Shown: in pieces, positions 35,343-44,449 of the stretch
Layout: the number at the start of each line of letters is the position of its first letter
How positions within the stretch are numbered: position 1 is the stretch's first letter
DNA from: Sphingobium sp. TKS
GTDB taxonomy: Bacteria; Pseudomonadota; Alphaproteobacteria; Sphingomonadales; Sphingomonadaceae
Reading direction: 5' to 3'
DNA: 64,000 bases
Assembly: GCF_001563265.1 (NCBI RefSeq)
Contig: NZ_CP005084.1
Coordinates: 442,001-506,000 of the forward strand
Program-made: the position numbers and the translations under genes
Notes under the pieces: generated by a model
The model's input: the letters and a program-made list of their open reading frames with translations, nothing else
Told to the model about the DNA's origin: nothing
Databases searched by the model: none

Positions 35343-36735
35343 TGGTGTAGGTTCGCCGGCGTAGCCTTGGCGATCTCCGGCCAAGCCGGGTTGATCATGC
35401 TGCCATGGCAGGCAACGTGATGATGGCATTATCGCTTAATCCCGAGACGCTCTCAAGTGTCATGTAGCGGGAGCGCTGGACCGCCCATTCATCATTTTGT
35501 TCGAGCAGGATAGCGCCGACGAGGCGGGTGATGGCCTCTTCATTGGGGAAGATGCCGACGACGTCGGTACGCCGCTTGATTTCGCCATTGAGCCGCTCGA
35601 TCGGATTATTGGAGTGTAATTTGGTGCGGTGTTGTGCGGGGAACGTCATGTAGGCCAGCACATCTTCCTCCGCGCTGTCCATCAGAGCAGCGAGTTTTGG
35701 CACGGTGGGGCGTAGCTGATCGGCAACGCTGCGCCACTGGGCTTTGGCGGTTTCCGGGGTGTCCTGAGCGAAGGCGGTGGCAATGAACGCCGACACGACC
35801 CGGCGACCGCTCTTGCCTGCATGGGCCAGGGCGTTGCGCATAAAATGGACGCGGCAGCGTTGCCAGGTTGCGCTGAACACTTTGGCGACGGATGCTTTGA
35901 TGCCCTCGTGAGCATCGGAGATGACCAGCTTCACGCCGCGCAAACCGCAGCGGGCAAGGCTGCGCAGGAAGTCGGTCCAGAAGACCTCGGCTTCGGAATG
36001 GCCGATCGCCATACCGAGGACTTCGCGCCGGCCGTCACTGTTGACGCCGACGGCGATGATGACGGCGACCGAGACGATTCGGCCGGCCCGCCGGACCTTT
36101 ATGTAGGTGGCGTCCATCCAGAGATAGGGCCAGTCGCCTTCGATCGGGCGATCGAGGAAGGCCTTCACACGTACATCGATCTCCTCGCACAGCCGGCTGA
36201 CCTGACTCTTCGAAATGCCGCTCATGCCCATGGCTTTGACCAGATCGTCCACCGACCGGGTCGATATGCCCTGAATATAGGCTTCCTGAATGACGGCGGT
36301 CAGGGCCTTCTCCGCTAGGCGGCGCGGTTCGAGAAAGCCGGGGAAATACGTGCCTTTGCGCAGCTTGGGGATCCGCAGCTCGACGGTGCCGGCGCGTGTC
36401 TCCCAATCCCGGTCGCGATAGCCGTTACGCTGTGCGAGACGCTCGGCATCCTTCTCGCCATAGGCAGCGCCTGTCAGGCCGCCCACTTCCAGTTCCATCA
36501 GCCGCTGCGCGGCAAAGCCGATCATGTCGCGCAGAAAATCGCCGTCCGCACTCTTCCCAACCAGGGTGTGCAGGTCCATCTTGTCAGCGGTCATCGGTGG
36601 TCTCCGTGAGTTGAGTGTTGCAACCCAAACTTACCGAAGTTCGCCGATGACCACCCGCGAAACTGACCGGCCGCTACAGCGCTTTATCGGTGAGCGCGCG
36701 TCCGGTCAGCTTCGCTACCGGCGGAAGCTACACCA
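35343..36735 (-). mobile_element. IS256-family insertion sequence
   Basis: The left end TGGTGTAGGTTCGCCGGC at 35343 onward and the right end, whose complement begins TGGTGTAGCTTCCGCCGG and lies at 36714-36735, form imperfect terminal inverted repeats around one transposase gene. The length of about 1.4 kb is normal for the IS256 family. The right end is seven bases from the left repeat of the next IS1111-like element. Confidence 0.75.
35395..36594 (-). CDS. IS256-family (mutator-type) transposase
   Basis: The 399-residue DDE transposase shows '[20 protein letters not shown]', '[20 protein letters not shown]', '[20 protein letters not shown]' with the first catalytic Asp, '[20 protein letters not shown]' with the second, '[20 protein letters not shown]', and the catalytic Glu near '[20 protein letters not shown]'. 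It is full length with no frameshift. The ATG at 36594 lies 140 bases inside the right terminal repeat. Confidence 0.95.
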   Translation of the reverse strand: MTADKMDLHTLVGKSADGDFLRDMIGFAAQRLMELEVGGLTGAAYGEKDAERLAQRNGYRDRDWETRAGTVELRIPKLRKGTYFPGFLEPRRLAEKALTAVIQEAYIQGISTRSVDDLVKAMGMSGISKSQVSRLCEEIDVRVKAFLDRPIEGDWPYLWMDATYIKVRRAGRIVSVAVIIAVGVNSDGRREVLGMAIGHSEAEVFWTDFLRSLARCGLRGVKLVISDAHEGIKASVAKVFSATWQRCRVHFMRNALAHAGKSGRRVVSAFIATAFAQDTPETAKAQWRSVADQLRPTVPKLAALMDSAEEDVLAYMTFPAQHRTKLHSNNPIERLNGEIKRRTDVVGIFPNEEAITRLVGAILLEQNDEWAVQRSRYMTLESVSGLSDNAIITLPAMAA

Positions 36736-36832
36736 CTTAGCGTAATCGCCACGCCCCATATCTCAACAACTGATGCAGAATGGGACTTCCGCTTCGACAC
36801 TTTATGCCGAAGCTTTGAACAAGGAGGATGCA

Positions 36833-37864
36833 ATGGCGGTGTTTGCAGCTCTGGATGTGTCGCAGGATCAGACGGCGATTTGCTTGGTGGACCAGGACGG
36901 CGCGATGCTGGCGGAGGCCAAGGTGCCGACCTGCCCGGAGGCGATTGCCAATTGGCTCGCGGAGCGATCAGATGGCCTTGAGCGGGTCGGCATGGAAACT
37001 GGCCCTCTGGCTGTCTGGCTTTGGAACGAATTGGTGGCGCGAGAGGTGCCGATCATCTGTCTGGACGCGCGCCATGCCAACGGTGTGTTGAAAATGATGC
37101 CCAACAAGACCGATCGTCATGATGCCCGTGGTCTGGCCCAGATCGTACGGACCGGCTGGTTCAAGGCTGTGCAGATCAAGAGCCACGACGCCTACGTCAA
37201 TCGGGCGATGCTGACAGCCCGGGAAGCGTTCGTCGGAATGCGGGTTCGGCTGGAGAACGAGGTCCGGGGGCTTTTGAAGACCTTTGGTGTTATGTTTGGC
37301 AAGCGTGTCGGTGGATTCAAGCGTCGGGCCGACGAAATCATCGCCAAGGAACTGCTGGTTGCCCCAGAACTCATCCCGATTTTTAAAACGCTGATACAGG
37401 CTCGCCGCGACATTCTGTCTCACATAGCAACACTCGACAAGCGGATCAGGGCGATCGCCAAGCGGCATGCGACGGTCAGATTGTTAATGACCGCCCCCGG
37501 TGTAGGACCGATCACAGCGATGTCCGTAGTAGCAGCCTTCGATGATGCCGCCCGGTTCCGACGGTCGTCCGGCGCCGGTGCCTACCTCGGGCTGACGCCA
37601 AGGCGCTACGAGTCTGGCGAGATTAGCCGGAACGGTCGCATCTCGAAACGCGGGGATGGGTTCACGCGGAAATGCCTGTTCGAGGCGGCGAATGCGATCG
37701 TCTGTCGGGACCTTGGTGGCCCACGCCTACGCAGCTGGGCCAAAGCTATCGCCGAAAGAACAGGACCCCGGAAAGCCAAGGTGGCTCTGGCGCGGAAACT
37801 TGCTGTAACATTGCATGCGATGTGGCGCACTAACACGCCCTTCCGGGAGCCGGCGATGGCATAG
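36833..37864 (+). CDS. IS110-family DEDD transposase, copy C
   Basis: The 343-residue transposase has 'VFAALDVSQDQTAICLVDQD', 'GMETGPLAVWLWNELV', 'NKTDRHDARGLAQIVRTGWF', 'MTAPGVGPITAMSVVAAFDD', 'GAYLGLTPRRYESGEISRNG' and 'ISKRGDGFTRKCLFEAANAI'. It is more distant from copies A and B than they are from each other, but identical in length and layout. AAGGAGG five bases before the ATG at 36833 fixes the start; a frame opening at 36773 is not needed. Confidence 0.93.
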   Translation: MAVFAALDVSQDQTAICLVDQDGAMLAEAKVPTCPEAIANWLAERSDGLERVGMETGPLAVWLWNELVAREVPIICLDARHANGVLKMMPNKTDRHDARGLAQIVRTGWFKAVQIKSHDAYVNRAMLTAREAFVGMRVRLENEVRGLLKTFGVMFGKRVGGFKRRADEIIAKELLVAPELIPIFKTLIQARRDILSHIATLDKRIRAIAKRHATVRLLMTAPGVGPITAMSVVAAFDDAARFRRSSGAGAYLGLTPRRYESGEISRNGRISKRGDGFTRKCLFEAANAIVCRDLGGPRLRSWAKAIAERTGPRKAKVALARKLAVTLHAMWRTNTPFREPAMA

Positions 37865-38096
37865 ATCTCGCAACTGAAACGACACTGATCATCAGCACAA
37901 CGGAATGCGTCCAGCCGGGACGCGCGGCGAGGGTGAGATCGCTCCCAGGTTAGCGGCAATGACCGCGCACACCACTTCGATCCACCCGACCTGGAACGCA
38001 AACGTGCGGCACCCGACGCGGTGACCGCGGAGAGAACCCAAGAGCCCGGCACGCAGGATGGATCGCTGAGAGATCAGCACTTGACCAAGGCGATTA
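37865..38096 (+). ncRNA. Putative guide (bridge/seek) RNA segment of IS1111-like copy C
   Basis: The 3' non-coding segment contains the conserved 'GACCGCG' box followed by AGAGAACCC at 38031-38039 and CCCGGCACG. The right end of the element has AGAGAACC at 38096-38103. In copies A and B both internal and terminal sequences differ at the same positions. This supports, but does not prove, a guide RNA. Confidence 0.45.
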
Positions 38097-38299
38097 GAGA
38101 ACCTCCCGGGACACAACCCAGGGAGCGGCAGTTAGCTGGCTGCCTTCTCCAAAGCCGACAGTCGCGAATGTTCTAATTGATATTCGCATCGCGATTCCTG
38201 TTTATCCGTGCCCGATTTCCAAATGTTGTCTTCGAGGTCGTCGGACGGCTGGGAGAGCCTTTCGTCCGGGCATGGCTGATCGGGATCGGGAGCGACGGG

Positions 38300-38495
38300 T
38301 CAGACCCAGCGGCACTCGGTCTCGTTCAACCAAACGGAATACAGTAATGCAGCCAGCTTACGAGCAACCGCGACCTTGGCCCGCCGTGGACCTTTGGCTT
38401 CGGCTATTTTCCTGCCCCAACTCTGAATCGCACAGGGTCTTTTGACCCGGGTTAAGATGATGTTGGCTGCCCCGTACAGCGATCGCCGGCCCTGG
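38300..38495 (-). pseudogene. IS110-family transposase, C-terminal remnant
   Basis: On the minus strand the frame reads 'YGAANIILTRVKRPCAIQSW', 'GRKIAEAKGPRRAKVAVARK' and 'LAALLYSVWLNETECRWV' to a stop at 38300. This matches the last 65 or so residues of IS110/IS902-type transposases. The rest is missing. It is distinct from the three intact copies. Confidence 0.6.
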
Positions 38496-38589
38496 AGATA
38501 TGCCCCTGCGTATCGGGTTCACCTGACTGACTTCGGCGTGGAACGAGGCCAGCATAGGCGCCAGCATCTTCGCTCTGGCCGGGAGTTTA

Positions 38590-38960
38590 TCTGTTTCCTC
38601 AACCATAGCGAGCGCGCAGTGCTAGCGGACAAGAGGATCTACGTGATCCTCGACAACTATGCGGCCCACAAGAAGGACAAGGTCCAGCAATGGCTCGCCC
38701 GCCATCCGCATTGGACCTTCCATTGCACGCGGACCTCCTGCTCCTGACTCACTGCCGTATAGGGCTGCTTCGCCAAGCTGACCCGGCGCCGGCTCAAGAA
38801 TGGCGTCTTCCATTCCCTCGGCGATCTCCAGGCCGCCCTCAACCGCTTCATCCGCGAATACAACACCGCCGACCTCAAGCCTTTCATCTGGAAAGACGAG
38901 CCCGATGATATCATTGCAGCACGAAACGGTGGGTTCCAAACGTCGGAATCAATCCATTAG
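38590..38960 (+). pseudogene. IS630-family transposase, C-terminal remnant with internal stops
   Basis: The frame gives 'LADKRIYVILDNYAAHKKDK' and 'VQQWLARHPHWTFHCTRTSC', then stop codons at about 38745 and 38760. After these the same protein resumes as 'FAKLTRRRLKNGVFHSLGDL', 'QAALNRFIREYNTADLKPFI' and 'WKDEPDDIIAARN' to a stop at 38960. This is the second half of the IS630 DDE domain ('ILDNYAAHK' carries a catalytic Asp) and it is inactive. Confidence 0.75.
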
Positions 38961-39326
38961 GGCTAATCAACATTCAGATCATGACGTGCCAAAAATGGTG
39001 GTTTTTCGTGACCCTTGAAGCGAGTCACGGGCCTCGCTTCAACGCAGCGTACTAAAAGTACGTGAGCACCGGAGCACGGAAAAGCGCCATTTGCAGGCCG
39101 TCAGGGCTGAATGTCGATTGGCCCTAGGATCGGATATTTGCTAGTGACCTTGATGAATCTGAAGTTCGTTCAACCCCTACCCAACAGTGTATGATCGTCG
39201 ACGTCCGGCTCGATCTCAGCGGAAAATGATGGAGGGGCGGCCGCCAGGTTTCCCCTGTGCAGCCGCCCATTTGCGAGGGTGGAGGGCGCGGCGGCGGAAC
39301 CGTCGCGCCCGCCGGTCAGCCGTGGT
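38961..39326. other. Non-coding stretch with two hairpins
   Basis: There is no gene. A perfect 10-base stem TTGAAGCGAG/CTCGCTTCAA (39015-39024 with 39033-39042, 8-base loop) is followed by CGTAC-TAAAA-GTACG at 39048-39062. They may belong to the end of the IS630 remnant or act as a terminator for the thiolase operon entering from the right; neither is shown. Confidence 0.4.
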
Positions 39327-40505
39327 TCACACCCGTTCCCAGATGGCGGCGATGCCCTGGCCGCCGCCGATGCACATCGTCGTCAGGCCAAGACGCCCCC
39401 CGGTGCGCTGCAATTCATAGATCAGCTTGGTCGTGATGATCGCGCCCGTCGCGCCGACCGGATGGCCGAGGGAAATGCCGCTGCCATTGGGATTGACCTT
39501 CGCCGGATCGAAACCCAGTTCCCGCGCGACGGCGCAGGCCTGCGCCGCGAAGGCTTCGTTGGATTCGATCACGTCGAGATCAGCGACGCTCAGCCCCGCC
39601 CGCTCCAGCGCCTTGCGCGTCGCAGGCACCGGCCCGATGCCCATATAGGCGGGGTCGACGCCTGCATGGCCATAGGCGACCAGCCGCGCCAGGGGCTTCA
39701 ACCCCTGCGCCTTCACCGCTTCCCCGCTCGCCAGCACGACCGCCGCCGCCCCGTCGTTGATGCCCGAGGCATTGCCCGCCGTCACCGTGCCGTCCTTCTG
39801 GAAGACGGGCTTGAGCTTGCCGAAATCCTCCGCCGCCGCATCGGTCCGGACGAATTCGTCGGTGTCGAACGGCACCGGCTTGCGCCGCACCAACACCTCG
39901 ACCGGCACGATCTGATCCTTGAAATAGCCCTGAGCGATGGCGTTGGCCGCCCGCTTCTGGCTTTCAAAGGCGAGCGCGTCCTGATCTTCCCGCGAAATGC
40001 CGTAGCGCGCCGCGACATTTTCCGCCGTCACGCCCATATGAATGCCCTGGAACGGATCGCTCAGCGCTCCGATCAGGCCATCCTGCACGACCGCATCGCC
40101 CATCTTCTGGCCCCAGCGGGCGGCAGGCAGGAAATAAGGCGCGCGGCTCATGATCTCCGCGCCCGCGCCCAGCGCGATCTCGCAATCGCCCAGCAGGATC
40201 GACTGCGCGGCAGCGATGATCGCTTGCAGGCCCGATCCGCAAAGCCGGTTCACGCTATGCGCCGGGCTTTCCTGCGGCACGCCCGCGCCGATGGCGGCGA
40301 TGCGCGCGGCATAGGCGTCCCTGGGCTCGCAAGGGATCACATTGCCCAGCACGACATTGCCGATTTGGCTCCCGTCGATGCCCGCCCGCCCGATCGCGGC
40401 TTTCGCCACATGGGCGGCCAGTTCGCCCGGCTTCTGATCCTTGAGCGAGCCGCCGAAGCTGCCGATGGCGGTCCGTGCCGCCGACACCAGAAATACGTCC
40501 GTCAT
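39327..40505 (-). CDS. Acetyl-CoA acetyltransferase (thiolase) (2)
   Basis: The 392-residue thiolase has the active Cys in 'SVNRLCGSGLQAIIAAAQSI', the His in 'NPNGSGISLGHPVGATGAII' and the second Cys in 'MCIGGGQGIAAIW'. It is a paralogue of the thiolase at 16462-17646. It is the last gene of the six-gene beta-oxidation operon, 14 bases after the FadB-like gene, and would release acetyl-CoA or propionyl-CoA. The ATG at 40505 follows GAGGAAG; a codon at 40520 overlaps the upstream stop. Confidence 0.94.
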   Translation of the reverse strand: MTDVFLVSAARTAIGSFGGSLKDQKPGELAAHVAKAAIGRAGIDGSQIGNVVLGNVIPCEPRDAYAARIAAIGAGVPQESPAHSVNRLCGSGLQAIIAAAQSILLGDCEIALGAGAEIMSRAPYFLPAARWGQKMGDAVVQDGLIGALSDPFQGIHMGVTAENVAARYGISREDQDALAFESQKRAANAIAQGYFKDQIVPVEVLVRRKPVPFDTDEFVRTDAAAEDFGKLKPVFQKDGTVTAGNASGINDGAAAVVLASGEAVKAQGLKPLARLVAYGHAGVDPAYMGIGPVPATRKALERAGLSVADLDVIESNEAFAAQACAVARELGFDPAKVNPNGSGISLGHPVGATGAIITTKLIYELQRTGGRLGLTTMCIGGGQGIAAIWERV

Positions 40506-40519
40506 CTTCCTCTTCTCCA

Positions 40520-42595
40520 TTAACCTTGAATATTGAGATCTTCGAACCGCCCGCCTTTTGCGGCGAGTTGTTCGATCAGCGGCGCGGGCGTCCAGGCCCA
40601 GCCGTTACGACCGGCGGCCAGAGTGCGAAGCCGGTCAAGCATAGCGGGCAAGCCCATCAGATCGGCCTGGAACATCGGCCCGCCCCGCTCACGGCCAAAG
40701 CCGTAGCCATGGAGGTAGATCATATCGACATCGACCGGACGATAGGCGATCCCATCGCCCACGATCCGCGCCCCTTCATTGATCAGCGCCAGCAGACAGC
40801 GGCTGACGATTTCCTCATCGCTGATGGCGCGCCGGGTCAGGCCGATCTCCGCCGAATAATCCTCGATCAGCTTGGTGATCTCCGGGTCGGGCTCCGCCGT
40901 CCGGCCATCGGGATAGACATAGATGCCCTTGCCCGTCTTTTGCCCGAAACGGCTGAGCTCGCAGATACGGTCGATCACGCCCGAATAGGGACGGTCGGGC
41001 TGTTCCACGGCGCGGCGCTTGCGGATCGCCCAGCCGATATCCTGTCCGGCCAGATCCATCGTCCGGCACGGTCCCATCGCCATGCCCCAGCGCTCCATCG
41101 CGGCATCGATCTGCTGTGGCAGCGCGCCTTCCTCCAGCATGAACCAGACCTGGCGCAGATATTCCTCGAACATGCGATTGCCGATGAAGCCGTCGCACAC
41201 GCCCGATACGACGCTGACCTTGCCGACGCGCTTGCCGAACGCCATCGCCGTCGCCAGCACGTCCGGCGCGGTTTCCCGACCCCGCACCACTTCCAGCAGC
41301 CGCATGATATTGGCGGGCGAGAAGAAATGCAGGCCCACCACCCGCGAGGGATCGGCTACCAGCGCCGCGATCGCATCCAGGTCGAGCGTCGACGTATTGC
41401 TCGCCAATATCGCATCCGGCCGGGTGATTGCATCGAGCGCAGAAAAGACCTGCTTCTTGACGCCCATATCCTCGAACACCGCCTCGATCACCAGATCGGC
41501 GTCGCTGAGCGCATCCAGTTCCGTCGCGGGGGTGAAGGCGGCGATGCGCGCATCGGCCACGGCCTGATCGATCCGGCCCTTTTCCACGTCGCGTTGGATC
41601 GTCTTGCGGATGCTGGCTTCCGCCTTGGCCAGCGCGTCGGCGCGCAGTTCGACCATCGTCACAGGTACGCCGGCATTCAGCAAAGCAAGGGTGATGCCGG
41701 TGCCCATCAGCCCGCCGCCGATCACCCCGACATGCCGCACCTCACGTGGCCGGACATCGCCCGACAACCCCGGAATGCGCGCCACCGTCCGCTCCCCGAA
41801 AAAGGCATGGCGCAAACCACGCGACGCCTCGGAGCGCATCAGTTCCCCGAACAGCTCCGCTTCCAAGGCAAGGCCAGCGGCCAGATCATCCGACAGCGCA
41901 GCCACGCAATCGATGATCCGGGTCGGCGCCTGGCTCAAGCCGCCGCGCAGCTTCGCGCGCCGCCCCTCGATCGCCTCCCCAAGATCGGCAGGAACCGGCA
42001 AAGCACCCGTCCGGCGCAGCGGCGGGGCATTGCGCGCCACCTCCAGCGCCGCTTCCACCACATCGCCGTCCACCAGTTGATCGACCAAGCCGAGCGACAA
42101 CGCCCGCTCCGCCGTCACGGGCTTGCCCGACAGCATCATGTCGAGCGCCGCTCCAGCGCCGATCAGCCGCGCCAGCCTCTGCGTGCCGCCCGCGCCCGGC
42201 AACAGGCCCAGCATCACTTCAGGCAAGCCCAGACGGCTTCCCGCCTGCGCGATGCGGACATGGCCCGCCATCGCCAGTTCCAGACCACCACCCAGCGCCA
42301 TGCCGTGGATCGCCATGATCACCGGCTTGCCGGAATCCTCGACCGCGGCGATCAGGTCGCGCAAGAGGCCGATCTGCGCCGGGTCGCCATCGAAATCGCT
42401 GATGTCCGCGCCGCCGCAGAACATCCGGCCAGCGCCGGTGACAACGATCGTCCGGCAGGCGGGATCGCTGACCGCCAGCCTGACCTTCGCCATAATGTCT
42501 CCGACAAAGCCATTGCCGACGGACAGGGCGTTTACCGGCCCGTTGGACAGGCGCAGCAATATAGTCGCGCCCTCATGAATAACCTCGACAGCCAT
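40520..42595 (-). CDS. FadB/FadJ-like bifunctional enoyl-CoA hydratase/3-hydroxyacyl-CoA dehydrogenase
   Basis: The 691-residue multifunctional enzyme has an N-terminal crotonase domain with 'GAGRMFCGGADISDFDGDPA', 'GMALGGGLELAMAGHVRIAQ' and 'GLPEVMLGLLPGAGGTQRLA' (both catalytic Glu positions present). The NAD-binding dehydrogenase domain follows with 'VGVIGGGLMGTGITLALLNA', 'DLVIEAVFEDMGVKKQVFSA' and 'GLHFFSPANIMRLLEVVRGR' (catalytic His), then the C-terminal 3HCDH domain. It hydrates enoyl-CoA and oxidises the product to 3-ketoacyl-CoA for thiolase 2. AAGGGA five bases upstream of the ATG at 42595 supports the start. It is full length. Confidence 0.95.
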   Translation of the reverse strand: MAVEVIHEGATILLRLSNGPVNALSVGNGFVGDIMAKVRLAVSDPACRTIVVTGAGRMFCGGADISDFDGDPAQIGLLRDLIAAVEDSGKPVIMAIHGMALGGGLELAMAGHVRIAQAGSRLGLPEVMLGLLPGAGGTQRLARLIGAGAALDMMLSGKPVTAERALSLGLVDQLVDGDVVEAALEVARNAPPLRRTGALPVPADLGEAIEGRRAKLRGGLSQAPTRIIDCVAALSDDLAAGLALEAELFGELMRSEASRGLRHAFFGERTVARIPGLSGDVRPREVRHVGVIGGGLMGTGITLALLNAGVPVTMVELRADALAKAEASIRKTIQRDVEKGRIDQAVADARIAAFTPATELDALSDADLVIEAVFEDMGVKKQVFSALDAITRPDAILASNTSTLDLDAIAALVADPSRVVGLHFFSPANIMRLLEVVRGRETAPDVLATAMAFGKRVGKVSVVSGVCDGFIGNRMFEEYLRQVWFMLEEGALPQQIDAAMERWGMAMGPCRTMDLAGQDIGWAIRKRRAVEQPDRPYSGVIDRICELSRFGQKTGKGIYVYPDGRTAEPDPEITKLIEDYSAEIGLTRRAISDEEIVSRCLLALINEGARIVGDGIAYRPVDVDMIYLHGYGFGRERGGPMFQADLMGLPAMLDRLRTLAAGRNGWAWTPAPLIEQLAAKGGRFEDLNIQG

Positions 42596-42609
42596 GCTAT
42601 CCCTTTCGC

Positions 42610-44343
42610 TCAGAAGGCGTCGGCGCCAAGCGCCATGATCGTGGCTTCACCTGCCGCGATGCTGCCCGCCAGACCCTGTGCCTGCGGCAACATCCGTTGA
42701 GCGAAAAAGTCGGCAACAGCGCGCTTGGCCTCATGCAGCGGCGTATCCGCATTGGCGGCGACAGCCATGCGCGTCCACATCCAGCCCATGGAAACCAGCG
42801 CGAAGAGGCGCAGATAATCGACCGCCGCCGCGCCCGCCGCTTCCACGCCCGCGCCCCGCAGCGAAGCTGTCACGCCGCGCAGCAAGGTGAGGGCTTCGCC
42901 CGTCCTTTCCGCGATGGACAAGCCTTCCGCCGCCTTCAATTCTTCCGCGACAAGCGCGAAAAAGCCGTCGACCACCGCGCCGCCCGCCATGGAGAGCTTG
43001 CGCCCGACCAGGTCCATGGCCTGCACGCCATTGGTGCCCTCATAGATCTGGGCGATGCGCGCATCGCGGACATATTGCTCCATGCCCCATTCGCGGATGT
43101 AGCCGTGGCCGCCGAACACTTGCTGCGCCTGCACCGCGCTTTCGAAGCCATAATCCGTGAAGGCCGCCTTCACCACCGGGGTCAGCAGGGCGACCAGCGC
43201 ATCGGCCTTGGCCCGCTCGGCCGCGTCGGCATGGTGATGCGCCCGGTCGAGCTGCAACGCCGTCCAACCTGCGAGAGCGCGCCCGGCCTCCACGAAAGCG
43301 CGGATATGGAGCAGCATCCGCCGCACATCGGCATGCTCGATGATCGCCACCGGACCCCGCGCGCCATCGGCGCTGCGCCCCTGGAGCCGCTCCTTCGCAT
43401 AGCCGGCTGCCTGCTGGTAGGAGGCGCCGGCAATGCCCAGACCCTGAATGCCGACCATCAGCCGCTCGGCGTTCATCATGGTGAACATGGCGGCCAGACC
43501 CTTGTTCGGTTCCCCCACCAGCCAGCCGGTCGCGCCGTCATAGTTCATCACGCAGGTCGGCTGGGCATGAATGCCCATCTTCTTTTCCAGCGCCCCGACC
43601 GACATGGCATTGCGGATCGTGAAGCCGCCGTCCGCATCGGGCAGATATTTGGGCACCAGGAACAGGCTGATCCCCTTCACGCCCGCTGGGGCATCGGGCA
43701 GGCGCGCCAGCACCAGATGAACGATATTGCCGCCGAAATCATGGTCGCCCGAGGAAATGAAGATCTTTTGCCCGGTGACGGCATAGCCGCCGTCGGCATC
43801 CGGAACCGCCTTGGTCTTGAGCAGGGCAAGGTCCGTGCCCGCGCCGCTTTCGGTCAGCGCCATGGCGCCGGTCCATTCGCCGCTCACCATGCGCGGGAGG
43901 TAGGTGGCCTTCAACCGATCGCTGGCATGGGCCATGATCGCCTCGCACGCGCCACGTGTCAGGCCGGGGAACAAGCCAAAGGACAGATTCGCCGCCGACA
44001 GCATCTCGTCAAGCCAGAGCTGGAGGATGAAGGGCAAGCCCTGCCCGCCATATTCCGGGTCCGCCGAGAGCGAAGCCCAGCCTGCGGCCACAAAATCGCG
44101 CCAGGCTTCGGCAAAGCCCTCCGGTGTCCGCACCTCGCCGTCGACGAGGCGACTCCCTTCTTCATCGCCATGACGGTTGATCGGGTGCAGCCGCTCCGCG
44201 CACATGCGCCCCGCTTCTTCCAGCACCGCCGCCGCCAGGTCCGCATCGACCTCCTTGCCCGTCTCCGCCATCGCCCGGTCGAAGCCGAGCACCTCGGTCA
44301 ACAGGAAGCGGTAATCATCGATCGGCGGAACATAGCTGAACAT
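42610..44343 (-). CDS. Acyl-CoA dehydrogenase, long form with extra C-terminal domain
   Basis: The 577-residue FAD enzyme belongs to the AidB/DmdC-like acyl-CoA dehydrogenases. It shows 'MALTESGAGTDLALLKTKAV', 'GQKIFISSGDHDFGGNIVHL', 'KKMGIHAQPTCVMNYDGATG', 'QQVFGGHGYIREWGMEQYVR' and the catalytic Glu in 'IAQIYEGTNGVQAMDLVGRK'. A further roughly 130-residue helical domain follows, as in 3-methylmercaptopropionyl-CoA dehydrogenases. It introduces a 2,3 double bond in an acyl-CoA. A strong Shine-Dalgarno (GAGGAGGAG) precedes the ATG at 44343. The substrate range is unknown. Confidence 0.93.
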   Translation of the reverse strand: MFSYVPPIDDYRFLLTEVLGFDRAMAETGKEVDADLAAAVLEEAGRMCAERLHPINRHGDEEGSRLVDGEVRTPEGFAEAWRDFVAAGWASLSADPEYGGQGLPFILQLWLDEMLSAANLSFGLFPGLTRGACEAIMAHASDRLKATYLPRMVSGEWTGAMALTESGAGTDLALLKTKAVPDADGGYAVTGQKIFISSGDHDFGGNIVHLVLARLPDAPAGVKGISLFLVPKYLPDADGGFTIRNAMSVGALEKKMGIHAQPTCVMNYDGATGWLVGEPNKGLAAMFTMMNAERLMVGIQGLGIAGASYQQAAGYAKERLQGRSADGARGPVAIIEHADVRRMLLHIRAFVEAGRALAGWTALQLDRAHHHADAAERAKADALVALLTPVVKAAFTDYGFESAVQAQQVFGGHGYIREWGMEQYVRDARIAQIYEGTNGVQAMDLVGRKLSMAGGAVVDGFFALVAEELKAAEGLSIAERTGEALTLLRGVTASLRGAGVEAAGAAAVDYLRLFALVSMGWMWTRMAVAANADTPLHEAKRAVADFFAQRMLPQAQGLAGSIAAGEATIMALGADAF

Positions 44344-44449
44344 CGGGACTCCTCCTCAAAGCGCGGCGCCCTGCTATACCAAACATCTGTTACAGTCAAT
44401 TGCGCAGGGATGCGCGCGGCATCCGTCTGCCGCCACCGCAATCCGTCAG

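Larger units (their letters stand above)
36743..38103 (+). mobile_element. IS110-family (IS1111-like) element, copy C
   Basis: The same subterminal repeat pair as in the two other copies, TAATCGC at 36743-36749 and GCGATTA at 38090-38096, bounds a DEDD transposase gene and about 230 bases of 3' non-coding sequence. It is inserted immediately beside the end of the IS256 element. Confidence 0.7.

Noticed and set aside
38173..38186. CTAAT-TGAT-ATTCG, similar to the TetR-type palindrome
   Set aside because: It has one mismatch, lies in insertion-sequence debris and is not upstream of any gene.
40475..42700. A 741-codon plus-strand open frame opposite the FadB-like gene
   Set aside because: It is rich in Arg, His and Gln, without any motif, and opposite a complete FadB-type enzyme.
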